64,000 nucleotides of DNA from Lewinellaceae bacterium (GTDB lineage: Bacteria > Bacteroidota > Bacteroidia > Chitinophagales > Saprospiraceae): assembly GCA_020636255.1 (NCBI GenBank), contig JACJYE010000010.1:248001-312000 (forward strand), written 5' to 3'. Positions within the stretch are counted from its first letter, which is position 1, and each line of letters begins with the position of its first letter. The notes under the pieces were generated by a model that saw nothing but the letters and a program-made list of their open reading frames with translations, was not told where the DNA came from and ran no database searches. The translations under genes and the position numbers were made by a program. Of this stretch, positions 27,302-35,616 are shown piece by piece.

Positions 27302-30300
27302 TCACAGTATTTCGGTATCAAGTTGTATTTTAAATCGTTCTTCGAGTTTCTCCATAATAAGCGGCAGCAGAGCCGATTTGTTGTATTCCCTGTTTATTTT
27401 GTACAACTGGTCTTTCAGCAACAATGGTTCTACTTGCCTGCGGGGAGCGAGCCGGGTATAAAAATCTTTCCGGTGCAGCTTCGAAGGCGTGCGGTAAGGG
27501 CGGTTGCCTGTCACGACTACATAGCCCTGCGGTTCCGTAGCGGCTTCTTTCCATTTTTGCAGGCCGGCTTCGTCTTTGAGGTAAAGGTAGGCACAGGGCC
27601 CGGTAACCACAAATTCGACACCCCATAATACGTCTCCTTTACGTGGCGGGCTGAAATTGTTGCCCTGTTCCGGCAGGAAGGGCTTCTTCAGATATTCCTC
27701 TCTCTGTTGCTTCTGGTGCCCCTCGTTTTCATCCCCGCTTAATGCTTCATTGTAGTAACTTTCTCTGAACCACAGGCTTTGTGCCTGATAATGAAACCCT
27801 TTTTCCTGAAACAGGCCGAGATAAAAATCAAAAGGTAGCAGCGGGGCCGGCCCGTAGAGCCCCAGATAGCAATGGTTGTCTTTTGGGTGCAGGCGGGCGT
27901 AGACCTCCATTTTCAGGTTGAAGAAAGCTTCTTCCCATTCCTGTAGCTCATCGAGCCATGCCGTACCATAAGGAGTGGAGCCCAGGCAGGCAAGTGACAG
28001 CCGCTCTTCCAGCGATTCTATTTTGTGGCAAAGCTCATCGACATGCTGCCGGGTTTCCAGGTAGTAGGTATAACGTTCACTACTCTTGCTGGTTATTCCA
28101 GAACCGTTGCCTGGCCTTTTTTTTTTTTTGCTCCAGTATACCTAGCTCGCTGAGGAGGCGGACGTAAAAATGCCCTTCTTTCAGCCTGCCTGCCTGTCTG
28201 CGCAGGCTGCTGGCATAGTCGGCATGGTTTATTTTCGTGTATTCCTCCAGCAGCAATTCCAGCCCCAGCGGGTCGGATTCTACTGCTATCTGAATTTCAT
28301 CCCCAGGATAAACACCCTGAGCCTCAAGTTGGTCGTCGACATCCTGTGCATTAAGTGCTTTTGCAAGGGGAGCTGTGAGCAGGTTCCGTATCGTGCGCTG
28401 AAGCTGCCTGGCGCCGTACTTGGCGTCATACCCTTTTCGGTAGAAACCCCAGCACTTTGCTGTCGATCTGTAAATTCATCCGCCGAAACCGTATACCTTC
28501 CCGTTGTTTGAGTAGCGCTACTTCCCGTTCTATGACGTGCCGGACGGTTTGCCTGCCTAGCGGAGCAAAGGGATTACCTGGTCGATGCGATTGTAAAGCT
28601 CTGGTAAAATACTTCTGTGCTTCCGATGTAAAATGGGCTTTACCTGTTCCTTGTCGGTTTGTTGCCCCCAGCCTATAGGGTTTTGTGACAAGCTTTGCGC
28701 ACCAATGTTGGACGTCATAATGACGATGGTGCTGCAAAAGTCGGCTAGCTTACCCTGGCTGTCTGTTAACCTGCCCCTCGCTAAGCAACTGAAGAAGGAG
28801 GTCAAAAAAGAGTGGTGCGTATTTTTCGATCTCGTCGAATAACAGCACGCAAAATGGTTCCCGGCGCACTGCGGATGTGAGCAGCCCATCCGAATAATAA
28901 CTGATACCTATGAGCCGGGCGACGGAATAGGGTGTAGAGAATTCGCTCATATCGAAGCGCACCATCCGGTTGCGGTTGCCGAACATGAATTCGGTAAGCG
29001 TTTTGGCGAGTTCTGTTTTCCAACGCCCGTAGGCCCCACGAGTAAAAGCGAAGCGATGGGTTTGCCGGTGCGGGTAGAGCGGTTTTCACCATGGTAAGCA
29101 GGCCCGCTATGCTTTCGATGGCAGACGGCTGGTAAAATGCGGCTATTGAAGAACGTGTTGACGGTATTTGAGTATCAGCAAGGCAGGGTCTACCATAAAG
29201 CGCGGCATGCCGGCTTCTTCACAGAACTTCCCGATCACTTCCTGCCGGGAAATATGGATGGCGTCTGCCGATCCGGCGTGCGCACTTCGCTTGTTGATGA
29301 GCAGGCTTTCCAGAAACCGGATCGTTTACCCGGCATGGCAGAGTAGGGCGAGAAACGCCGGCTGAGCCGAATTGCTTCTCGTATGGCTTCTTCTTCGATG
29401 CTGACGTTCTTCAGCTGGGGTAGTGTCCCTGGTTTTCTGCAGAATGATGTCTTCAAGCGCGGCACCCTCCGGTTCATTGATGTGTATCTTCTGGAAGAAC
29501 GTGATGTAATTCGGGCTGAGCAGTTCGATGCGCGCAAGCTCTTCTTCCGTACATTCAGAGATCATCGTGATCTCAGCCCGGTTTAGAAAGGGCGGATGTA
29601 ATCAGTAAGCCATGCTCACAGCATTGCCTTCGTATTTGCCAACCTCGAACAATTCCATCAGGTTACGCACGAACAGGATCTGCCCCGAGCCGGAAAGCTC
29701 CTTGCATAGCATGGAAAGGTTTTCTTCCCAGCCCGTATCCTGGATCAACTCTTTGATCAGCGTCGAAGCGGACGTTTCCCATATCTGGTCTTTAGTACGG
29801 CGTTTCCTCTGCCGGCGGTAGGTTCCCATACCAAAGTAATTTTGCCTGTTCCGCTCGTATACCAATAGTACATTTCTCGTATAGCGCCCTTTAAGGGCAC
29901 GGGCGAACTGCTGCAGTTCCCCCTCCCTGCCGTAGGCTGCCGGCAACCTGACGTCCAGCTGCTTAGCGACTCGCGGCAGCCATTTTTCCTGGTTCTTGTA
30001 TTCCAGCTGCTCTAGCTCGGTAAGCGAAGGCGCTTCCAGTTGTATTTCCTGCTGCAACAATTCGATACTGTCAAACCAGATCGCGGAAACGATGTCCTGT
30101 ACGGTATGAAGGCGTTTTCGCTGGGAAAACTCCTGATAAACAGCATCTTCGAGCCGCTTTTTCAGTTGCGCTTCGTCAAAGGCGTAGGCTTCGAGCCGGA
30201 GAGCGGGCAAAAATTTACAAAGGCATTTTCATGACTGTTGTAGTAATAATCGAATTCCAGCTTAAAGGCGGGGTAGCTGACCCCCGTCGCGGGCAGCAGG

Positions 30301-30540
30301 GAAAGATACTTCCAGCTTGTCTTTGTAAAAATCCCCGTCCTGGTATTCGTCCAGCAGGTAGTGGTACTGGTAGGTGTTGAGCACCTTGCGCTGCAAGGCA
30401 TCTGCGTACTGCGCTGCTACGGACTTAAGGGTATGCCCTGTGCGTAACACGGCGTTGTCGGCAACGGGAGAAAGCAGGCTCAATCCGGGATGTAGGTGCA
30501 TCCGGAAAGCAAGGAACGGAATGGAGAACTTAAATGCCAT
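27302..30540 (-). pseudogene. ClpA/B-type AAA+ ATPase fused to a release-factor-2-like domain, multiple frameshifts
   Basis: Joining the frames gives a protein of about 1,075 residues. Residues 1-220 are a novel N-terminal region. AAA domain 1 starts with 'SGTGKITLVWE' (29855 region), and its Walker B reads 'ILFVRN' instead of 'ILFIDE'. AAA domain 2 is canonical: 'LLLVGPTGVGK', 'MVRFDMSEFSTPYSVARLIG', 'CVLLFDEIEKY', 'IVIMTSNIGAQ', 'LPELYNRID'. The last 280 residues resemble RF2: 'RQRFWNNQQE', a coiled coil with 'VDELCHKIESLEERLSLA', 'CYLGLYGPAPLLPFDFYL' matching the PCRF core, 'VVTGPCAYLYLKDEAGLQ', and 'INREYNKSALLPLIMEKLEE' matching the RF segment after GGQ; no GGQ is seen. About twelve indels break it, mostly in single-base runs (for example 30281, 30209, 29427, 29016, 28774, 28117). 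It may be an intact gene with sequence errors, or a recent pseudogene. Confidence 0.75.
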
Positions 30541-30557
30541 AAGCCTGCGTTGGAGTA

Positions 30558-30565
30558 CAAAACTA
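30558..30565 (-). promoter_or_regulatory. Candidate -7 element TAGTTTTG before the Clp-like gene
   Basis: Exact TAnnTTTG match on the minus strand, 17 bases before the ATG at 30540 and just after the aroK stop. No good -33 TTG was found. The Clp-like gene could thus have its own promoter as well as read-through from aroK. Confidence 0.4.
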
Positions 30566-30599
30566 AGATTTTTCAAATAAGCTCTGAACTGGAGCCTCT

Positions 30600-31121
30600 T
30601 CATTGTGCGAGGTACTCGTTTATCTGGTATAACAACCTTTCGGGTACCTGCTCATCTGCGCTTTGCTGGTGATACACAATGCTGGCCCGATCGTAGAACG
30701 GCCCGCGTTCTGCCAGTTTCTTTTCGATAAAAGCAGATAGGGCTGAAGCGTCCATTCCCTTGAGGAGGGGGCGCTGTGCCTGTTGGTGTTGCAGCCTGTC
30801 GGCCAGAATGCCTGCCGGTACTTTCAGGTAGGCTGTCAAGCCGTTGGCCTTCATCCATTCCAGGTTATCGAAAAAACAGGGGGTGCCGCCACCACAGGCT
30901 ATTACCGCAGAAGGGTAGGACAGCATCTGGTGAAGGGCCTGCCTTTCCCGCTGCCGGAACCAGGCTTCCCCTTTTTGTTCGAATATGTCTCTTACACGGG
31001 CCTCCGCTCCCCGTTCGACTTCTTCGTCGAGGTCAAGAAATGGCATACTCAATAGCGCAGCCAGCCGGCGGCCAACATAGGATTTTCCACTCCCCATAAA
31101 ACCTATTAGGAAAATGCGCAT
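30600..31121 (-). CDS. aroK: Shikimate kinase
   Basis: Cytoplasmic enzyme that phosphorylates shikimate with ATP in aromatic amino-acid synthesis. The 173 residues are typical. It has Walker A 'GFMGSGKSYVGRRLA', the shikimate-binding 'FLDLDEEVERGAEARVRDIF' with 'GEAWFRQRERQAL', 'VIACGGGTPCF', and the lid 'QHQQAQRPLLKG' with its Arg. It is followed by the Clp-like gene after 60 bases on the same strand. No other aromatic pathway gene is near. Confidence 0.97.
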   Translation of the reverse strand: MRIFLIGFMGSGKSYVGRRLAALLSMPFLDLDEEVERGAEARVRDIFEQKGEAWFRQRERQALHQMLSYPSAVIACGGGTPCFFDNLEWMKANGLTAYLKVPAGILADRLQHQQAQRPLLKGMDASALSAFIEKKLAERGPFYDRASIVYHQQSADEQVPERLLYQINEYLAQ

Positions 31122-31137
31122 ACTATTGAATATTTAG

Positions 31138-31153
31138 CACCAAACAAGCTCTC
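31138..31153 (+). repeat. 16-base motif CACCAAACAAGCTCTC
   Basis: Identical to the minus-strand sequence at 7152-7167; the 12-base core CAAACAAGCTCT recurs at 37907-37918. All copies lie between divergent gene starts, here aroK and the DUF1573 gene. Confidence 0.4.
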
Positions 31154-31242
31154 AATCAAACAAATATAACATTGGGGAGTTTATTATGAAGCAGGCCCGC
31201 TTCTATTCCTTCTACTTAATCTTCCTGATTCCCTAATTTTAT

Positions 31243-31250
31243 TACTTTTG
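31243..31250 (+). promoter_or_regulatory. Candidate promoter of the DUF1573-yajC-ybbR unit, -7 TACTTTTG
   Basis: Exact TAnnTTTG match, 27 bases before the ATG at 31278. A -33 TTG is not clear. Confidence 0.5.
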
Positions 31251-31277
31251 CATGGCATGGAATAAAATCTATCGGCG

Positions 31278-31799
31278 ATGATACGAAAAGCTTTATTACT
31301 TATCGCAATGGGTACTTTAGCCCTGAGTTGCAACAATTCCGGGCAGCCCGACACTGCCTCGGAGAAATCGGTTGATGAGATCAAGAGCGAGGGGCCCATA
31401 AGCAATGCGGACATCATCCGTAGCCCCGTCACGGCAGATGAACCGGTCGATACCAATAACGTAGCGAAGATGGCATTCGAAGAACCGTCGTTCGATTTTG
31501 GCGAAGTGAAGGAAGGGGAGGCCGTGGAGCATACTTTTGCGTTCACCAATACCGGAAAAGCTCCCCTGATCATTAACAATGCCCGGTCGACCTGTGGTTG
31601 TACTGTACCTGATTGGCCCAGAGAGCCCATTGCCCCCGGGCATAGCGGCGTGATCTCAGTTCGCTTCGATACCCACCATAAGCAGAATAAACAATCCAAG
31701 CCGATCACCATTACGGCCAACACCTATCCGGCAACTACCCGGGTGTTCCTATCCGGGTTTGTACATCCTGCCGACGATAGTGAGGCTGGTACGGAATAA
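31278..31799 (+). CDS. DUF1573 lipoprotein
   Basis: A 173-residue lipoprotein with lipobox 'LALSCNNSG' after a short signal. The single DUF1573 domain covers about 70-160: 'PSFDFGEVKEGEAVEHTFAF', 'NTGKAPLIINNARSTCGCT' and 'PIAPGHSGVISVRFDT'. This Ig-like (ASH/MSP-type) family is widespread in Bacteroidota and its role is unknown. It starts a run of three same-strand genes (gap of 27 bases to yajC). The order DUF1573, YajC, YbbR is common in the phylum, hinting at a link with the envelope or secretion. Confidence 0.92.
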   Translation: MIRKALLLIAMGTLALSCNNSGQPDTASEKSVDEIKSEGPISNADIIRSPVTADEPVDTNNVAKMAFEEPSFDFGEVKEGEAVEHTFAFTNTGKAPLIINNARSTCGCTVPDWPREPIAPGHSGVISVRFDTHHKQNKQSKPITITANTYPATTRVFLSGFVHPADDSEAGTE

Positions 31800-31826
31800 A
31801 GACAAACGGAAAACTAATTACCAAAA

Positions 31827-32159
31827 ATGAATTCAATGGATATTTTATTGTTACAGGCAGGAGGCGCTGGTATGTATACCAACTTTATCTTCATCGGCGC
31901 CATGATCCTTATTTTCTGGTTGTTCCTGATACGCCCGCAGCAAAAGCGGCAGAACGAACAGAAAAAATTTATGGAAGCGCTACAGAAAGGAGAGGAAGTG
32001 GTTACAGCCAGCGGCATCATCGGGCGGATCAATAAGATCGAAGACAACGTCATTACCCTCGAAGTGGCGAAAAACACTTATATTCGAGTTACCCGCAATT
32101 CGATTTCTAAAGAAATGACGGAATCACTTGCCAAAACTGATGACAAAGCTAAAGAATAG
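31827..32159 (+). CDS. yajC: Preprotein translocase subunit YajC
   Basis: Small inner-membrane accessory subunit of the SecDF-YajC complex, 110 residues. It has one transmembrane helix (about 17-36, 'TNFIFIGAMILIFWLFLI') followed by the hallmark 'RPQQKRQNEQKKFMEALQKG' and the cytoplasmic beta domain 'EEVVTASGIIGRINKIEDN'. It overlaps the next gene by about 20 bases, so translation is coupled. Confidence 0.96.
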   Translation: MNSMDILLLQAGGAGMYTNFIFIGAMILIFWLFLIRPQQKRQNEQKKFMEALQKGEEVVTASGIIGRINKIEDNVITLEVAKNTYIRVTRNSISKEMTESLAKTDDKAKE

Positions 32160-33135
32160 GGTTTTTAGATTGAGTATTCGTGAAGACAGGGCTATCCTCA
32201 TGATGTGCATGGGGATAGCCCTGGTGTTTTGGCTCCTCGTTAAACTATCCCAGACTTACCGCACCCAGCGGCCGGTCGTCTTTGAACTGGATATCCCCCA
32301 GGAGAAAGCACTTTCGGAACTGCCCCCTTCGGATATGGTCGCGGAACTTGAGGGCTCCGGATGGGACCTGCTTTTCGATTATTTCTCCCACCGTAAGATC
32401 ATGCTGGCTTTCGATATGCACGAGATCAGCCGGCTGAACCTCAACCGGGGGCAGTTGCGCAACGATATTGCCCAAAAGCTCAGAGGTAACGACATCAAAG
32501 TGCTGGAGATCAATTACGATGATGTCTTGCTGGAACTGGAGAACCGAAATTCCAAGACCGTTCCCGTGATCATCCAGAAACGGCTGGCCTTTGCCCCGGA
32601 ACACCACCTCAAAACACCGATCACCCTCAAGCCGGATTCCGTTACACTTAGCGGCCCCAATTCCCTGATCGACAGTATCCAATACTGGCCTACCGATTCG
32701 CTGGTGCTCAAAAACCTCAAAGCGGACATGACAATGAACATCGGCCTGCTGCGGCCTGGGCCAGAAATCCTTATGTCGACAGATAAAGTGGAAGCTACGA
32801 TTGAAGTAGAACCCTTTACGGAAAAATCGATGTTCGTTCCCCTGCTCATTAAAAATGCACCGGATAGCCTGCGCATCTTCCCGGATAAGATCACAGTGTC
32901 CTGTAAACTGGGGTTGAGTATGTACGATTCGGTCTCATACCGGGATTTTACGGCCGAGGCCGACCTGCGCGGCATTTCGCCCAATACCTCCAACCATACC
33001 GTTCCTATCCTTATTACCCGCTATCCTTCCTTTGTTCAAAACCTTCAATACATCCCGAAATCTGCCAAGTTTTTCATCATTGGCGATGCTGATGAGGTAG
33101 AGAAAACCCCGAATGGCAGTGGGAAGGCTGAGTAG
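32140..33135 (+). CDS. YbbR/CdaR-like membrane protein
   Basis: Predicted periplasmic protein tethered by one N-terminal helix ('AILMMCMGIALVFWLLVKL', about 17-36), 331 residues. The outer part has repeated YbbR-like beta domains ('RPVVFELDIPQEKALSE', 'SKTVPVIIQKRL', 'LKTPITLKPDSVTLSGPNSL', 'KSMFVPLLIKNAPDSLRIFP', 'PDKITVSCKLGLSMYD'). In other bacteria YbbR (CdaR) proteins contact the diadenylate cyclase CdaA, but no cdaA is next to it here. The ATG at 32140 overlaps the end of yajC; a TTG at 32128 is an alternative. Confidence 0.85.
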   Translation: MTKLKNRVFRLSIREDRAILMMCMGIALVFWLLVKLSQTYRTQRPVVFELDIPQEKALSELPPSDMVAELEGSGWDLLFDYFSHRKIMLAFDMHEISRLNLNRGQLRNDIAQKLRGNDIKVLEINYDDVLLELENRNSKTVPVIIQKRLAFAPEHHLKTPITLKPDSVTLSGPNSLIDSIQYWPTDSLVLKNLKADMTMNIGLLRPGPEILMSTDKVEATIEVEPFTEKSMFVPLLIKNAPDSLRIFPDKITVSCKLGLSMYDSVSYRDFTAEADLRGISPNTSNHTVPILITRYPSFVQNLQYIPKSAKFFIIGDADEVEKTPNGSGKAE

Positions 33136-33566
33136 CAATACACTTCCCTTTGCAGACAGGCATGAAAAAACTACCCCGCGCGTCACAGAGGACGGCGGGG
33201 CAGCCCACACACTATGAGAACACCCATTGTTCTTTTATGATGGTTTCTTATGTCTTTAGCGAAAATTCGCTATTTTTTTCTTTTCTCTATTTAGACGCTC
33301 GAAAAGCAGGCCAAGTTATTTAAGGAAATGTTATTGTTTGTAAATTTACCTGATTAGGATACTTAATAATTTGATTGTCAAATCATTAAGTATCATTGCT
33401 TAAAGCTGTTAAATAATTTAACGCCTGCAGCTTACAGTTCGGCAACCGGGCAAAGGGTAGGAGGGGAGCGAGGCCGCCTCCTGCTTTGGGCCAATGCGCT
33501 GTTTATCGGTAGCGGGATTGGAATTACTGGACAGGATTGTTTATTTTTAAAAAAAATCCGGTTGGC
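33136..33566. other. Intergenic region before dnaG with a long palindrome
   Basis: The 431 bases hold a 37-base palindrome (33358-33394) and two weak hairpins near 33165-33235 (GC-rich arms CCCCGC/GCGGGG; AGAACA/TGTTCT before TTTTA) that may end the ybbR transcript. The dnaG promoter must lie here, but no exact TAnnTTTG with a correct start distance was found. Confidence 0.4.
33358..33394. repeat. 37-base AT-rich palindrome upstream of dnaG
   Basis: GATACTTAAT (33358-33367) and ATTTGA (33369-33374) are mirrored by TCAAAT (33378-33383) and ATTAAGTATC (33385-33394) around a TTG loop, with only one unpaired position per arm. It sits about 170 bases before dnaG and could be an operator for a dimeric regulator or a transcript stem. 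Confidence 0.7.
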
Positions 33567-35522
33567 ATGATCAAAAAGAAAAGTGTCGAAGAGGTACTGG
33601 AGATCGCCAAGGTCGAAGAAGTGGTCCAGGACTTCGTGCAGCTGAAGCGGCGCGGCGCCAACCTGATCGGGTTATGTCCATTCCACGGCGAAAAAACGCC
33701 TTCCTTTAATGTTTCGCCCTCTAAGGGTATATACAAATGCTTTGGCTGTGGTAAAGCAGGTGATTCCGTCAATTTTGTGATGGAACACGAAAACCTGACT
33801 TTCCCGGAAGCGGTGCGTTATCTGGCTAAAAAATACGGCGTCACGCTAGAAGAAACAGAATTATCACAGGAAGCCAGGGCCGAACAGCAATACCTGGACA
33901 GCCTGTATATCGTCAACCAGTACGCACTGGATTTTTACCAGGATCAGTTATTCAACACAGACATCGGGAAGAGCGTCGGGCTGAACTACTTCCGCGAACG
34001 TGGTTTCCGGGAGGAGGCCATCCGTAAATTTGGCCTTGGCTTTGCGCCTGACAAACCGGATGCCTTCGCCCTGAAGGCCACCCATATTGGCCATAACCCG
34101 GACTTACTGAAAAAAGTGGGGCTGATGAGCCAGTACGGGAGGGATTTTTTCCGCAACCGGGTGATGTTCCCTATTCACAACCTTTCGGGCAAGGTGATCG
34201 GTTTTGGGGGGCGCATCCTCGTCAAGGATGTCAAGGCGCCGAAGTATATCAATACCCCGGAGACGGAGATCTACACCAAGAGTAAGGTCCTCTACGGCGC
34301 GTATTTTGCCAAACGGGCCATCCGCCAGGAAGACGAGTGCATTCTTGTAGAAGGTTATACAGACGTGATCTCTCTCCATCAGGCAGGGTTGGAAAACGTA
34401 GTTGCTTCTTCCGGCACTTCACTCACTGCCGGGCAGATACAGCTCATACGCCGCAATACAGAGAACATCAAGATCCTGTATGACGGCGACATGGCCGGAA
34501 TTAAAGCTGCGCTCAGAGGGATGGGCATGGTACTGGAACAGGGGCTCAACGTCAGGATCGTCGTGTTGCCGGAAGGCGAAGACCCCGATTCCTACCTGAA
34601 GCAGGTTGGGGTAGAAGCGTTCAAGACATATATTACCCAGGAGGCGAAGGACCTCGTGATGTTTCAGGCGGGCATGTTGCAGGAAGAAGCCTCCGGAGAC
34701 CCCATCAGGAAAGCCAACCTGATAAAGGAGATCGTGGACAGTATTGCCAAGATCCCGGACCCTATCAAAAGGTCGCTCTACATCAGAGAATGCGCACGTA
34801 TTATGGACGTGGAAGAGCAGTTGTTGGTGAACGAGGCCAACAAACTCGTTGCCCAGCACTTCAGAAAGCAGCAGCAGGAAAAGGAGCGCGATCAGCTCCG
34901 GCAATTCGAAGCCGAACAGGAGGCGATTCCGGTGCAGCCGGCCCGGCCGGTGCTTAAACCCAAAGAGGATGCCTTGTCAAGTGGCGATTCTTTTCAGGAG
35001 AAGGACATCGTTCGCATTATCGTGGCGGGAGGGGCGAGCCTGTTCGACCCGGAGGAAAAGCTCACCGTCGCCCAATACCTGATCAGCAATATCGAAGACG
35101 TCCTGGATGAGTTCGACAATAAGTTATACCTGCGCATCGTACGCGATACGCGCGAGCGGTTGCTGTCGGGGCAGGTGGCCGATACCAGCTACTTTATCAA
35201 CCATTCCGACCGGGATATCCGGGAAACGGCAATAGGTATGGTTGCCAGCCCTTACGAGTACAGCGAGAACTGGGAGAAACGCTGGGAGATCTTTCTCACC
35301 ACTCAAAAGATGCCGGATGAAAACTTTGTCCGGGACAGCACTCAGGCACTGAAGCGCTTCAAGCTCCGCAAGTTCGACAAAAAGATCAGGCAGAACGCCG
35401 AAAAGATCAAAACCCTCTTCGAGCAAAAATCCGACGATTACCTGCTTTATCTCAAACTGGACCAAAAGTTAAAAGCCGTCCGCAACCAGCTTGCCGAAGA
35501 GTTGGGTACGGTGGTGCTGTAG
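33567..35522 (+). CDS. dnaG: DNA primase
   Basis: Makes RNA primers at the replication fork. From the ATG at 33567 the product has 651 residues. The N-terminal zinc ribbon is 'LCPFHGEKTPSFNVSP...KCFGCGKAGD' (CHC2 type). The catalytic core has 'YFRERGFREEAIRKFGLGFAP', 'GFGGRILV', 'PKYINTPET' and the TOPRIM residues 'ILVEGYTDVI' (Glu) and 'LYDGDMAG' (DxD). The C-terminal helicase-binding region is divergent and Gln/Glu-rich (from about 440). The frame extends ten codons upstream to 33537, but 'MIKKKSVEEVLE' is the conserved start. It stands alone, not in the rpsU-dnaG-rpoD arrangement of proteobacteria. Confidence 0.97.
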   Translation: MIKKKSVEEVLEIAKVEEVVQDFVQLKRRGANLIGLCPFHGEKTPSFNVSPSKGIYKCFGCGKAGDSVNFVMEHENLTFPEAVRYLAKKYGVTLEETELSQEARAEQQYLDSLYIVNQYALDFYQDQLFNTDIGKSVGLNYFRERGFREEAIRKFGLGFAPDKPDAFALKATHIGHNPDLLKKVGLMSQYGRDFFRNRVMFPIHNLSGKVIGFGGRILVKDVKAPKYINTPETEIYTKSKVLYGAYFAKRAIRQEDECILVEGYTDVISLHQAGLENVVASSGTSLTAGQIQLIRRNTENIKILYDGDMAGIKAALRGMGMVLEQGLNVRIVVLPEGEDPDSYLKQVGVEAFKTYITQEAKDLVMFQAGMLQEEASGDPIRKANLIKEIVDSIAKIPDPIKRSLYIRECARIMDVEEQLLVNEANKLVAQHFRKQQQEKERDQLRQFEAEQEAIPVQPARPVLKPKEDALSSGDSFQEKDIVRIIVAGGASLFDPEEKLTVAQYLISNIEDVLDEFDNKLYLRIVRDTRERLLSGQVADTSYFINHSDRDIRETAIGMVASPYEYSENWEKRWEIFLTTQKMPDENFVRDSTQALKRFKLRKFDKKIRQNAEKIKTLFEQKSDDYLLYLKLDQKLKAVRNQLAEELGTVVL

Positions 35523-35538
35523 AAGTAGATAATTCACG

Positions 35539-35598
35539 GTTTCATGGTTTCATTGTTGGGCTCGGCCCCATTTCAGTGAAGCAATGAAACCATGAAAC
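35539..35598. repeat. 17-base perfect inverted repeat in a convergent gap
   Basis: GTTTCATGGTTTCATTG (35539-35555) pairs with CAATGAAACCATGAAAC (35582-35598) around a 26-base loop that itself contains GGGCTCGGCCCC. It lies between the convergent dnaG and fbaA genes. Its core resembles the repeat at 21544-21596 (shared TTCATGGTT), pointing to a small family of palindromic elements or terminators. Confidence 0.75.
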
Positions 35599-35616
35599 AA
35601 TCTATCCCAGGCCCTG

